Of a stretch of DNA of 45,340 bases, positions 14,191 to 21,564 are shown in pieces. Source of the stretch: a virus; IMG/VR virus record IMGVR_UViG_3300033150_002310, positions 1-45,340 of that record; one strand, given 5' to 3'. Both the position numbers and the translations under genes were made by a program. The notes under the pieces were generated by a model. The model was not told the origin of the DNA. It did not search any database and worked only from the letters and a program-made list of their open reading frames with translations. How positions within the stretch are numbered: position 1 is the stretch's first letter; every line of letters begins with the position of its first letter.

Positions 14191-16104
14191 ATGAGCTGGG
14201 AGCGAATCTTTCCCGTTTTTCTCGATACCGAAACGGAGCCGATTAAACCGGGTAGTCGACCCGTTTTCGTGGCCGGGGCCTTCAAGGTCGGCAGCAAGGT
14301 GGAAGTCTTCACCAAGCAAGAAGAGTTTCAGTTGCGGCTCCTGCGGCTTATTACAATGGGGAGCGGTGATCGGGTGCCGATTTTGGTGGCACACAACCTG
14401 GCCTTCGATTTGATGGCAGCCGATCTGGAGCGTTGTATCCAGTGGTATGCCAGTTTTCATCGGCCCTGTCTGTGCTGCACGATGCTCTGGGACGCGCTTC
14501 AACGATTGGCTCGTACCGACTGCGAGGGCGAGCCGATCCTTCGCGATCTGGAATCCGTGGCCGATGAGGCGAAGGCGGGGGATGAGAAAGTTCGACTGAG
14601 TTTTCGTCGCGGGCAGCTGACGGAGGAGCAGCGGGCCTACTTAGTGCAGGACGTTCACCTTACCGAACGGGCCTTCTTGCGGCTGCTGAAGCGGGATCCG
14701 GGGCCCAACTGGGATATTCTAACTGAGCACACCCTTGCCGCCTGGGCGCTCGAGCGGCTCAGCCTTACCGGGCTGCCCATCGATATGGAAGAGGTGCGCT
14801 CCCTCCAGCGGCGGCTCCAGAGCCAGCGCCGGGCGGCAGCCAAGAAGCTGGCGGCCGTAGGTTGGTATGTCCCGGCTCGGACGGGGGCCCGTGGTGGCAA
14901 ATACAAAGCGAAGCTGGATGAGAAGAAGATACGGGCCGATATAGAAGCCCATCTGGAATCACACGGGGTGCAGCCGCTTCGCACCGAAACCGGTCGGGTG
15001 GAGATAAGTAAGGAGGTGCTGCAGACAATTAACGCACGTTATCCACATCCGAGCCTCGAGGCGCTCTTGCGCTACAAAGAGGCCGATAAGATGCTCAGCA
15101 CTTATATCTCGGCCTGGAAGGAGTTCTACAATCCGGATACGGGGCGGATCCATCCCACCTATTTTCCGCTACTCCACACGGGCCGTACGTCCTGTGCCCG
15201 GCCGAATCTCCAGAACCTACCCAAGCGGAGCGGGAAGGTCTGGATTCGACGCTGCTTCCGGCCCTCTTCCTCTGCGGCGGTCTTTGTCGAAACGGACTAT
15301 CGCCAGCTCGAGCTCGCCTGTTTGGCCCAGATTCTACCAGGGAAATTGCGGGAGATGATCCGAAGGGGAGAGGATGTTCATAGGTATCTGGGAACGATAT
15401 TCTACGGCAAACCGGCGAAGGAGATTACAAAGGAGGAGCGGTTCCTGATGAAGGCCAGTAACTTCGGTCTGCCTGCAGGAATGGGGCCGCGGAAGTTCGT
15501 GACCCACTGTGCCCGGCAGGGGCTCGTCATTACGCTGGATGAGGCCGCCCGGTTGCGGGATGCTTGGCTTCGGGCCTTTCCGGAGTTTCGGCAGTGGCTG
15601 GCCGAGCAGGAACCGCCAGAGCTCCACGGTGCCACTCGGGCGAAGTTCTTGAGCCCAAAACAGCTGGTGGCGGTCCTGCGCCGACTGGCTCAGACTCCGG
15701 ATGCACCGTCGGACCTGATAAAAGAAGTGCAGCGGGGCCGGAGCTCGCCGCGCCTGGAGCGGTGGCTGATGCGGCGGCGGGTGCAGATAAAGGACTGGCA
15801 CGGTGTCTGGCTCGAGCGGCACCCGGTGTCCTATACCGTTTATCGGAATGCCCAGTTCCAGGGGCTGGCGGCGCGGCTTACGAAGCGGGGGCTCGTTCAG
15901 CTGACGCTGGCCGGTTACCAAATTTGTGCGTATGTCCATGACAGCTATTTAATCCAACTCGAGGATGTAAAGGAAGTGGACAAGATCGAGGAGATCCTGG
16001 CCAGGGAGGCGCGGCAGCTGTTGCCGGATGTGTACGACGAGAACACACCGACGGAGCAGATTGTGGAGTCTACTATCTATCCCAATAATTGGGCCGATGA
16101 ATAA
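14191..16104 (+). CDS. Family A DNA polymerase with 3'-5' exonuclease
   Basis: A 637-residue replicative polymerase starting MSWERIFPVF behind TAAGGAGGCAATT; an upstream frame extension lacks a ribosome site. Exonuclease motifs: LDTETEP (I, about 11-17), VAHNLAFDLMA (II, about 65-75), AYLVQDVHLTERA (III, near 150). Polymerase motifs: A is ETDYRQLELACLA (about 367), B is RFLMKASNFGLPAGMG (about 415-430) and C is AYVHDSYLIQL (about 580). Motif B has PAG where E. coli Pol I has IYG, so the O-helix tyrosine is replaced by Ala, as in some phage branches with small residues there. Motif C reads HDS rather than HDE. It replicates the phage genome with the helicase downstream. Confidence 0.95.
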   Translation: MSWERIFPVFLDTETEPIKPGSRPVFVAGAFKVGSKVEVFTKQEEFQLRLLRLITMGSGDRVPILVAHNLAFDLMAADLERCIQWYASFHRPCLCCTMLWDALQRLARTDCEGEPILRDLESVADEAKAGDEKVRLSFRRGQLTEEQRAYLVQDVHLTERAFLRLLKRDPGPNWDILTEHTLAAWALERLSLTGLPIDMEEVRSLQRRLQSQRRAAAKKLAAVGWYVPARTGARGGKYKAKLDEKKIRADIEAHLESHGVQPLRTETGRVEISKEVLQTINARYPHPSLEALLRYKEADKMLSTYISAWKEFYNPDTGRIHPTYFPLLHTGRTSCARPNLQNLPKRSGKVWIRRCFRPSSSAAVFVETDYRQLELACLAQILPGKLREMIRRGEDVHRYLGTIFYGKPAKEITKEERFLMKASNFGLPAGMGPRKFVTHCARQGLVITLDEAARLRDAWLRAFPEFRQWLAEQEPPELHGATRAKFLSPKQLVAVLRRLAQTPDAPSDLIKEVQRGRSSPRLERWLMRRRVQIKDWHGVWLERHPVSYTVYRNAQFQGLAARLTKRGLVQLTLAGYQICAYVHDSYLIQLEDVKEVDKIEEILAREARQLLPDVYDENTPTEQIVESTIYPNNWADE

Positions 16105-16150
16105 CTTTTCATGCACAAAAACGGAGGCTGACTCGTATATAAGGGTGAAG
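16098..16150 (+). promoter_or_regulatory. Twin promoter element, copy B (helicase operon)
   Basis: ACTTTTCATGCACAAA (16103-16118), 7 variable bases, GCTGACTCGT (16126-16135), then TATATAAGGGTGAAG. It overlaps the polymerase stop codon and ends 23 nt before the helicase ATG. It matches copy A at 7881-7931 in sequence and spacing. A sigma-like gene lies in the operon it would drive. The downstream half slightly resembles T7-type promoters, but no T7-type RNA polymerase is encoded. Confidence 0.72.
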
Positions 16151-16172
16151 AACAAAAAAGGGGGGAACTGCA

Positions 16173-17606
16173 ATGGCAGCAAGTAAATTTCGGTGTCCGG
16201 CCTGCGGCAGAGGGGAGTATTCCTTCGCCGCTCCATGCTGCGACTATTGCGGCGTGGATCACGGGGCCTATCTCAAGCAATTCAGTCCGTCCGGGCGGCA
16301 GCTCGCTACCGATCCGGTTACGGCAGTGGCGACCTATCTTGAGGCCTGCCCGAACTTTGCCTATTCTCGCATCCATGATGGCTGGCTTTGGGTTGCTGGC
16401 GAGCACTGTGTCGAGATCTATTTACACCGTCCATACACATTAAACTATCTTGTAGATCTATTGATGGCACAGGGAGTGCCGAACGTCAGGCCACGTCACA
16501 TTAACTCGATAGTGGTGCGGCGGGCTCTCCTTAACCTATATCTCAAGGGCTCGGTGCGGCAGGTTGCTACCATGGGCCGAATGGTTCCCTTTGTTGAGCA
16601 GGGGAAGGTATCCCCCGGACTATATCCAATTCGCGACTTGGGGCCGAACCAGTTTTATTACTATCTTGGTACCGAAATCACACCGAAACGTAACCCTGCC
16701 TTAGTAACTCAATTCCTCAACTCTCTTTTCCTAAAGGATGCCCGGGATCGTCGAGCTTTCTATCAGTTTCTGGCTTATGGACTGGTTCGGCCCCTTTATC
16801 TTTTTTCGCGTTGCCCCTTCATGCTCATTGCGGCGGCCGCAAACGAACAGGGAAAGACTACATTGGCCGATGCCTACTCCCTCTTGCTCACCGGCGAACT
16901 CGCTGTGGGGCTGTCGTTCGATGTGTATATGAATGTACCGGAGCGTGTTATCAACCAATTCGTAACAACTCGAGTACCGGTGATTCTCTTTGACAACGTG
17001 CCGGGCGATAAACTTTCTTATTACAGCGAGCGCTTTGCCGATTTCATAACTCGCAGTCAGTTCACGACTTACCGCCTTGGCGTTGGCGGCAATATGCAGC
17101 GATATAATGATTTGATCTTTATTGTCACCAGCAATAATCCGATTCTGACGGATGAGCTCGCCAGCCGCGCCTATATGATAAATGCCTACTGTGTGAGCAA
17201 GGCGAAGAAAAAGGAGATTCTCGACCGGCTCCGGGCCAACCGGTCGGAGCTCATGGGGGCTCTGTTGTGGGAAGTGCAACACGCGTGGCAGAAACAGCCG
17301 CCGCCAGTGAGCTGCAAGACACGGTTTTCAAAATTTGCTGAGCTGACTAATCGCCTTTGTGGTGGCTTTTTCTTGCCGAGCGTGACGGGTTGTTCAGTTC
17401 TCGGCCAAGCAATACTTCGGGTTTTTGATGTACTCGATGCCGAAAAATTGCCCGTGAGTGAGATAAAACGGGTGCTTACTATGTTTAACAATCCGGAATT
17501 TGTGATGGCGCGGCAAGATCAGCAAATAACGGAAGCAAAAATAAAAGCGGAAAGTAAAAAAGTTGGTTTGAAGGTAAACAAAGACACAGTAGAAAGGAGG
17601 CAGTAA
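16173..17606 (+). CDS. Zinc-finger SF3/D5-like replicative helicase
   Basis: A 477-residue protein. The N-terminus has FRCPACGRG and APCCDYCG (Cys 8, 11, 22/23, 26), a zinc ribbon like those of primases. The ATPase core has a Walker A variant AAAANEQGKTTLADA (about 218-232), Walker B PVILFDNVPG (about 268-277) and sensor-like LIFIVTSNNP (about 314-323), the order and spacing of superfamily 3 or D5-type helicases. It probably unwinds DNA for the family A polymerase. Whether the N-terminal part primes is unclear, since no primase catalytic motif is obvious. The C-terminus is Lys-rich. Confidence 0.85.
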   Translation: MAASKFRCPACGRGEYSFAAPCCDYCGVDHGAYLKQFSPSGRQLATDPVTAVATYLEACPNFAYSRIHDGWLWVAGEHCVEIYLHRPYTLNYLVDLLMAQGVPNVRPRHINSIVVRRALLNLYLKGSVRQVATMGRMVPFVEQGKVSPGLYPIRDLGPNQFYYYLGTEITPKRNPALVTQFLNSLFLKDARDRRAFYQFLAYGLVRPLYLFSRCPFMLIAAAANEQGKTTLADAYSLLLTGELAVGLSFDVYMNVPERVINQFVTTRVPVILFDNVPGDKLSYYSERFADFITRSQFTTYRLGVGGNMQRYNDLIFIVTSNNPILTDELASRAYMINAYCVSKAKKKEILDRLRANRSELMGALLWEVQHAWQKQPPPVSCKTRFSKFAELTNRLCGGFFLPSVTGCSVLGQAILRVFDVLDAEKLPVSEIKRVLTMFNNPEFVMARQDQQITEAKIKAESKKVGLKVNKDTVERRQ

Positions 17607-17607
17607 A

Positions 17608-18060
17608 ATGTACAGCCACGAAAAGATTCAAGAAATTATCGATCACACGGTTCAGGCCTATGCGTCATACGTAGATGACGTAACTCAAGAAGATCTCAGG
17701 CAGGATCTTTGGGTGCACTATCTGGGTTCGGAAGATCTGAAGTCCCAGCCTGTGGCATTCTTGTACACCAGTTTTAAGAATAAGTTGCTCGATATTCTCT
17801 ATAAGAGCAACAAGTATCTCAATAAACACGAGATACCCTATCAATCAAGTGGAATAACTCTGCCACCCCAAGAAGATAAAAACCTGGCAGAGGTGGAAAT
17901 TTACGATCTCATTGATCAAGCTCCGGACCACCTAAAGCCTGTTCTGAAGCTGGCTTATGAAGGTGTTGAGGATCCCTGGAAGGAGCTCGAAATTTCAAGG
18001 CGCGAATGGTACTATCGACTGAAGGCGGCCGGTGACTGGCTGCGTCGACAGGGGGTGTGA
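17608..18060 (+). CDS. Sigma-70-family-like transcription factor
   Basis: A 150-residue protein with ECF-sigma proportions. VTQEDLRQDLWVHYL (about 27-41) resembles region 2.1 and AFLYTSFKNKLLDILYK (about 52-68) region 2.2-2.4. The C-terminal part, APDHLKPVLKLAYEG then WKELEISRREWYYRLKAAGDWLR, matches region 4 with its helix-turn-helix. The gene lies within the operon served by the twin promoter and the phage lacks an RNA polymerase, so reprogramming of host polymerase to those promoters is an attractive inference. A shorter linker and weak conservation leave room for another HTH role. Confidence 0.7.
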   Translation: MYSHEKIQEIIDHTVQAYASYVDDVTQEDLRQDLWVHYLGSEDLKSQPVAFLYTSFKNKLLDILYKSNKYLNKHEIPYQSSGITLPPQEDKNLAEVEIYDLIDQAPDHLKPVLKLAYEGVEDPWKELEISRREWYYRLKAAGDWLRRQGV

Positions 18061-18061
18061 A

Positions 18062-18874
18062 ATGGAGATCTATGAAGAACTCACACGGATGAACCTTCGT
18101 AACAGCGATCCGTATTACAGTCTGAGTCGGCTGCATTGTTTCAGTCGATGCCCCAGACAGTATTACTATCGCTATGTCGAGCAGCGGCCGGAGCCGTTGA
18201 AGTACTCGCTTCTCTCCGGAGCGGCGTTGCATAAGGGCCTGGAAGTTCACAACCAGCGCCGTTTCAAGGAGGGCAAGAAGAGCGGGCTGAAGGAAATTCT
18301 CGAAGTCGCCCGCGAATTCGTGCGCTACCATTACCATGAAGGCGAGCACGAGGGCGAGGAATTGCCCGAAGCCGATTGCGTTGACAGATTGGTCAAGGAG
18401 GGCAAGCCCCCAACGGATAAATACTGCAAGGAGGTAGAACAGGAGGCCGTCGGTTCGCAGATAGTGGAGGCGATAGAGGCCGAAATGAAATGGGAATTCG
18501 AGGGCGAACCATTTCTCGGCTATGCCGATCTGGTGCTCTCGGGAGTGGTAATCGATTATAAGTTTTTGAGCCGCCGACACAACAAGGACGCCCTCATTTA
18601 TTCGCCCCAGCTGAATCTCTACGTTGTCCACTATCAGCGCCCGGCGGCCTATATCCAGCTCCTGCGCGGCAAGGATTTCGCCTCGTTCGAGGTGGCGGAG
18701 ACAACTGAGGAGTCCCAGCGCCTGACACTTGACTGGGTGCGGGATACAATTAAGGCCATAAAAGTAGCGAAGCAGACTGGCCACTTCCCTCGCCGGGAGG
18801 CGGCCAGCTGGGAATGCAAGTCGTGTGTCTTTCGTGACAGGTGTTTTAAGGGTTCTGTTATCGTAAGGAGGTAG
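18062..18874 (+). CDS. Cas4/RecB-like PD-(D/E)XK nuclease with Fe-S cysteines
   Basis: A 270-residue protein starting MEIYEELTRMN, ATG two bases after the sigma-like stop with AGGGGGTG before it. LHCFSRCPRQYYYRYVE (near residues 21-37) gives the first cysteine and the typical RecB N-terminal motif. FLGYADLVLSG then VVIDYKFLS (near 155-172) is the D...D-Y-K catalytic core. WECKSCVFRDRCF at the end gives C-x2-C-x5-C. Together these form a Cas4-type four-cysteine cluster site. It probably processes DNA ends or recombination intermediates. No cas1 or CRISPR array is present. Confidence 0.88.
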   Translation: MEIYEELTRMNLRNSDPYYSLSRLHCFSRCPRQYYYRYVEQRPEPLKYSLLSGAALHKGLEVHNQRRFKEGKKSGLKEILEVAREFVRYHYHEGEHEGEELPEADCVDRLVKEGKPPTDKYCKEVEQEAVGSQIVEAIEAEMKWEFEGEPFLGYADLVLSGVVIDYKFLSRRHNKDALIYSPQLNLYVVHYQRPAAYIQLLRGKDFASFEVAETTEESQRLTLDWVRDTIKAIKVAKQTGHFPRREAASWECKSCVFRDRCFKGSVIVRR

Positions 18875-18876
18875 TC

Positions 18877-19212
18877 ATGGTCGACATCCGAAAGTTCACC
18901 GGTACGTACTTCTGCGCGAAGGACGTGGAGAACGGGCCCATTGTCGTGACGGTTACGGGCTGCCAGCTCGAGCAGATCACGTCCCTGAAGGGGGAAGTTG
19001 ACGAGCGGCTCGTCCTTACCTTCCAGGAGACGCCGAAGAAGCTCGTGCTGAAGAAGTCAATCATCGAGCGGCTCGTGGCCGATTTCGGCACCACTGAGAC
19101 CGACGATTGGATCGGTCAGCAAATCGAGCTCTACCAAGAGGATACGACATTTGCTGGCCGGATGACGAAGGGCCTGAGGGCTCGGAAGTATGTACCGCAA
19201 GAGGAGGAGTAG
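18877..19212 (+). CDS. Conserved phage DNA-metabolism accessory protein (KLVL/DDWIG type)
   Basis: A 111-residue protein with VDIRKFTGTYFCAKDV, then LVLTFQETPKKLVLKKS, then TDDWIGQQIELYQE and a Lys/Arg-rich end. This pattern is that of a widespread small phage protein encoded next to recombination nucleases. The strand-rich layout would suit an OB-like fold, so single-strand DNA binding is possible but not established. Clear AAGGAGGTAGTC leader, 2 nt after the nuclease gene, so co-translated with it. Confidence 0.65.
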   Translation: MVDIRKFTGTYFCAKDVENGPIVVTVTGCQLEQITSLKGEVDERLVLTFQETPKKLVLKKSIIERLVADFGTTETDDWIGQQIELYQEDTTFAGRMTKGLRARKYVPQEEE

Positions 19213-19221
19213 GCAAGGAAC

Positions 19222-19257
19222 GGGGCGGGTCCGACCCCGCCCCATCCCCCTCTTTTA
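19222..19257 (+). terminator. GC hairpin, possible attenuator
   Basis: GGGGCGGGT then CCG then ACCCCGCCCC forms a strong stem of about 9 bp with one bulge, between two genes. A CT-rich stretch ending in TTTT follows after about 9 nt, so it is not a classical terminator. It could cause partial termination or protect the upstream mRNA end. Confidence 0.4.
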
Positions 19258-19270
19258 TCCGGAGGAAGTC

Positions 19271-19561
19271 ATGCGTGGTAGACTCTTGACTTATTTTTCG
19301 TGGCGAGAGCGGCAGCGGCTTCGGGACATTTGGCGGTTCCTGAAGCAGGGCGGCACCCGGCAAGAGCTGGATGCCGAGTCGCTCGATTTGCTGCGGCATT
19401 ATGAGCGGCTGAAGCGAGCCGCGCGGGTGCGGCACCTGTCACAGGACTGGCGCACGAATGATGAATATCAAGCTTGGTTACGGGCCAATCGGTTGCCACT
19501 GAGGCCCTTTGATAAGAAGCTATACATGCGTTGGTATCGACAGAAGAAGAGGATCGAATGA
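19271..19561 (+). CDS. Basic helical protein, unknown
   Basis: A 96-residue, very Arg-rich protein (MRGRLLTYFSWRERQRLRD ... DKKLYMRWYRQKKRIE). ATG at 19271 follows CCGGAGGAAGTC; the longer frame from 19190 overlaps the previous gene and has no ribosome site. The charge suggests nucleic-acid binding. No motif recognised. Its stop overlaps the ATGATG start of the next gene. Confidence 0.6.
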   Translation: MRGRLLTYFSWRERQRLRDIWRFLKQGGTRQELDAESLDLLRHYERLKRAARVRHLSQDWRTNDEYQAWLRANRLPLRPFDKKLYMRWYRQKKRIE

Positions 19562-19842
19562 TGGAAGTAGATTTGTTGCGTTTGCTGGAAGTAATTGTGG
19601 CGGCGGCGGTGGCCGTCGGCTATGTTCGGGCTCGGCTGGATCGGTTTGAAGACCGGTTCGCGCGGTTCGATTCGGCAATTGAAACCATAAACGAGCGATT
19701 ACGATATTTGGAAGTCAGCCAAGCATGGAGGAACGGTTATGATTCTCGACGATCAGATCTTTGTGGTTTTGGCTCCTCTGGGGTTACTAATCCTTCTCCT
19801 GATATTGGGGGAACTGCGGGCAATTCGGCGGCAGATCAGTAA
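19558..19842 (+). CDS. Membrane-anchored coiled-coil protein, possible lysis/spanin-like
   Basis: About 94 residues from MMEVDLLRLLEV. One N-terminal hydrophobic segment (VIVAAAVAVGYV) is followed by a coiled coil (RARLDRFEDRFARFDSAIET, INERLRYLEV) and a Ser/Gly-rich tail. An N-terminal span followed by a coil resembles XhlA-type haemolysin or inner-membrane spanin proteins. A second short membrane ORF starts inside it in another frame (19739), reminiscent of overlapping lysis genes. The Ser/Gly-rich tail may only be the shadow of that second ORF. No other lysis gene is recognisable nearby. Confidence 0.55.
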   Translation: MMEVDLLRLLEVIVAAAVAVGYVRARLDRFEDRFARFDSAIETINERLRYLEVSQAWRNGYDSRRSDLCGFGSSGVTNPSPDIGGTAGNSAADQ

Positions 19843-19861
19843 GAAGAGGAGGCGGCGATGA
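19739..19861 (+). CDS. Nested 40-residue single-span membrane peptide
   Basis: ATG at 19739, with TGGAGGAACGGTT upstream, encodes MILDDQIFVVLAPLGLLILL, then LILGELRAIRRQISKKRRRR, ending in TGA that overlaps the next gene's ATG as ATGA. A hydrophobic stretch of about 17 residues followed by a basic tail is a classic small membrane protein. The good ribosome site and the coupled stop argue that it is translated. It overlaps the C-terminal part of the coiled-coil gene. Together they could be a lysis or membrane pair. Confidence 0.6.
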   Translation: MILDDQIFVVLAPLGLLILLLILGELRAIRRQISKKRRRR

Positions 19862-20568
19862 AACGAGAACGGAGAAAGTTAGCGGTGGTGACTGTCGGTA
19901 AGCGGATTACCTTTGCGGAGGAACATTGGTGGACGCAGTCTACGGGACTCTTATTGAATCGGTGTGGTTTTAATATCGAATATGCGCGCACAGATAACCA
20001 CGAGCAGGTAGTGGCAGAATATCTAAAGCAGCATATTGATCAGAGAACACAATATAACTGGTTGCTCTTTGTCGATGTGGATTTCTTTGTTCTCGATCCG
20101 GCCCGGTTCAAAGAAGTCCTTTTGGATATTTATTTTAATCGTTATGCCCTGGCCGGTATACTTCAGAATGCCAATCATCTTCCGGGCACACCGGATTACA
20201 TCGCTCCGGCCTTTGCTCATTTTAATTTAGAATGGTGGCGGGAATATGCCGATGAGCGGCCGGAAGTAAAAACTATCGATGCCGACGTGCTTGGACTCTA
20301 TACGGATTACTGCCAGCTTTATGACGGTCCCATACGGGCTTATCCACCGGCGCATAGCCTGATTCCGCGCTGGCGGCTTGCTGATGGTACAATATACGGT
20401 ATTGGTTCCTACTATCCCGAACTCGGAGCCGTGCATGTCTATTGTGCACGGGATGAGAAATTTTCGAAGGAGCTGTCTGTGTGGCTTGGACGGATTGCAG
20501 CGGATATTTACAAAAGGAGGATTGAAAATGCGACACGAACCGAGCGCGATGACGCCGGGCAAGGGTGA
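19858..20568 (+). CDS. GT-A glycosyltransferase-like protein with DxD motif
   Basis: A 236-residue protein. The N-terminal strand LAVVTVGKRITF is followed at about residues 62-77 by WLLFVDVDFFVLDPAR, a hydrophobic strand ending in DVD as in the metal-binding DxD motif of GT-A enzymes. YAPAFAHFNLEWW-like segments (APAFAHFNLEWWREY) and DYCQLYDGP may form the acceptor region. The acceptor could be DNA, a virion protein or a host surface sugar; its place in the replication operon, not among structural genes, slightly favours DNA or host modification. Substrate unknown. Confidence 0.65.
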   Translation: MKRERRKLAVVTVGKRITFAEEHWWTQSTGLLLNRCGFNIEYARTDNHEQVVAEYLKQHIDQRTQYNWLLFVDVDFFVLDPARFKEVLLDIYFNRYALAGILQNANHLPGTPDYIAPAFAHFNLEWWREYADERPEVKTIDADVLGLYTDYCQLYDGPIRAYPPAHSLIPRWRLADGTIYGIGSYYPELGAVHVYCARDEKFSKELSVWLGRIAADIYKRRIENATRTERDDAGQG

Positions 20569-20743
20569 TGCGCCCCGGCCCCGGTTTATTCCCGCAACTG
20601 AGTATGAGTGGCGCTGGAAATTGGCGTTTGAGTCGCCGACTTGTCCTCGGTGCGGCGGGCAACTCTGTATCGTTCATGGAGTACGCGGTAAATGGATTGC
20701 GTGTATGAGAAGAGATTGCAATTTCGAAAGGAGGCTAACATGA
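20528..20743 (+). CDS. Small zinc-ribbon protein
   Basis: A 71-residue protein starting MRHEPSAMTPG behind AAAAGGAGGATTG, overlapping the glycosyltransferase end by 41 nt. SPTCPRCGGQLCIVHG and WIACMRRDCNF give C-x2-C ... C-x4-C, a zinc ribbon. Probably a DNA- or RNA-binding accessory. Family not recognised. Confidence 0.6.
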   Translation: MRHEPSAMTPGKGDAPRPRFIPATEYEWRWKLAFESPTCPRCGGQLCIVHGVRGKWIACMRRDCNFERRLT

Positions 20744-21003
20744 ATTGTCCAGAAATCGGCTTGGTGTTTTCTGATAACGCAAAGGCTCTGATTCCGTTAT
20801 CGGATATCAAGGCTATTCAAATTAAACCAGCGTGGCCAGCCCGGACGGAGCAGGCGGAGGTACGGATCTACTTTAGCCCGGCTGGATTTATTCGAGCCGA
20901 TATGAACAAAGAGCAACTGAGCAGGCTTGTTAATGCCGTGATCGATGCGTGCTACTACACTGCCGTTAACTTACGGGAGAAAAAAGAGGAGAAAGAAAAA
21001 TGA
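20740..21003 (+). CDS. Small protein, unknown
   Basis: An 87-residue protein (MNCPEIGLVFSDNAKALIPL ... REKKEEKEK) with AAAGGAGGCTAAC before ATG. Predicted beta strands at the N-terminus (ALIPLSDIKAIQIKP, AEVRIYFSPAGFI) and a charged helix at the C-terminus. It overlaps its neighbours by 4 nt on each side. No family recognised. Confidence 0.55.
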   Translation: MNCPEIGLVFSDNAKALIPLSDIKAIQIKPAWPARTEQAEVRIYFSPAGFIRADMNKEQLSRLVNAVIDACYYTAVNLREKKEEKEK

Positions 21004-21179
21004 GTCTCGTGATCTGGCCGTGGCCGGAGTCCCGTTATCGAAAGGTCAAACTGCCCGATCGGTGGCGGGTCAAGAAGGCTGCGCGGTTGCTGAAACGGTG
21101 CCGAAACCGGCAGGCGATCGAGTACTTGGAGGAACTGGTGAATAAAGAGGAGGGACAAAATGGGCAAGCAGAAGCGTGA
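21000..21179 (+). CDS. Small basic protein, 59 residues
   Basis: ATG at 21000 overlaps the previous stop (ATGA) and encodes MSLVIWPWPESRYRKVKLPD followed by a basic helical part (WRVKKAARLLKRCRNRQAIE), ending at TGA 21177-21179 inside the start of the next gene. The preceding coding sequence GGAGAAAAAAGAGGAG supplies a ribosome site. Tight overlaps on both sides support a real gene. Function unknown. Confidence 0.5.
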   Translation: MSLVIWPWPESRYRKVKLPDRWRVKKAARLLKRCRNRQAIEYLEELVNKEEGQNGQAEA

Positions 21180-21564
21180 ATATCTCGAGCAGGTGGCGAC
21201 AAAAATGGAGCCGGAGTCGTTGAAGTATGATAGGTATAAGCCGCCGATGGCGTTGTTACCAGCCGAGGCCCTCATCGAGGTGGCCCACGTGCTCGGATTC
21301 GGGGCCAAGAAGTATAAGCCCCACGCTTGGCGGCGTGGCATCCACTACAGCCGGTTGTACGCGGCGGCGCTCCGGCACCTCTTCACCTGGTGGGAGGGAG
21401 AGGGGCTGGACCCGGAGAGCGGATTCCACCATCTGGCACACGCCATCACCAATCTCTTGTTCCTGTTGACGTACGAGCGGTGTGTGCTCCGCTATGGGCC
21501 ATACGATGACCGGCCCGCGACGGTAGAAAAGGAGGAGCGGGATGACAAGGCTCGAGATGATTAG
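21160..21564 (+). CDS. dATP/dGTP diphosphohydrolase-like protein (DUF5664 type)
   Basis: A 134-residue all-helical protein: YKPPMALLPAEALIEVAHVL, then GFGAKKYKPHAWRRGIHYSR, then ALRHLFTWWEGEGLDPESG and FHHLAHAITNLLFLL. The KY..WR..I..S.....A..RHL..W..GE..D.ESG..HLAH....L.FL. signature is that of phage dATP/dGTP diphosphohydrolase N-terminal domains, which hydrolyse purine dNTPs. It may adjust nucleotide pools for the phage polymerase. PurZ, the partner in 2-aminoadenine phages, is not seen, so no modified-base claim is made. Confidence 0.8.
   Translation: MGKQKREYLEQVATKMEPESLKYDRYKPPMALLPAEALIEVAHVLGFGAKKYKPHAWRRGIHYSRLYAAALRHLFTWWEGEGLDPESGFHHLAHAITNLLFLLTYERCVLRYGPYDDRPATVEKEERDDKARDD

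Noticed and set aside
16098-16150. T7-type phage promoter
   Set aside because: GACTC, TATA and GGG are arranged loosely like a T7 promoter, but no single-subunit RNA polymerase is encoded and copy A matches that consensus poorly. Kept only as the twin element.
18062-18874. Part of a CRISPR-Cas locus (cas4)
   Set aside because: No cas1, cas2 or repeat array was found; the gene lies among phage replication genes.
21160-21564. Evidence for 2-aminoadenine (Z) DNA
   Set aside because: The diphosphohydrolase-like protein alone is not enough; no PurZ-like adenylosuccinate synthetase was recognised.
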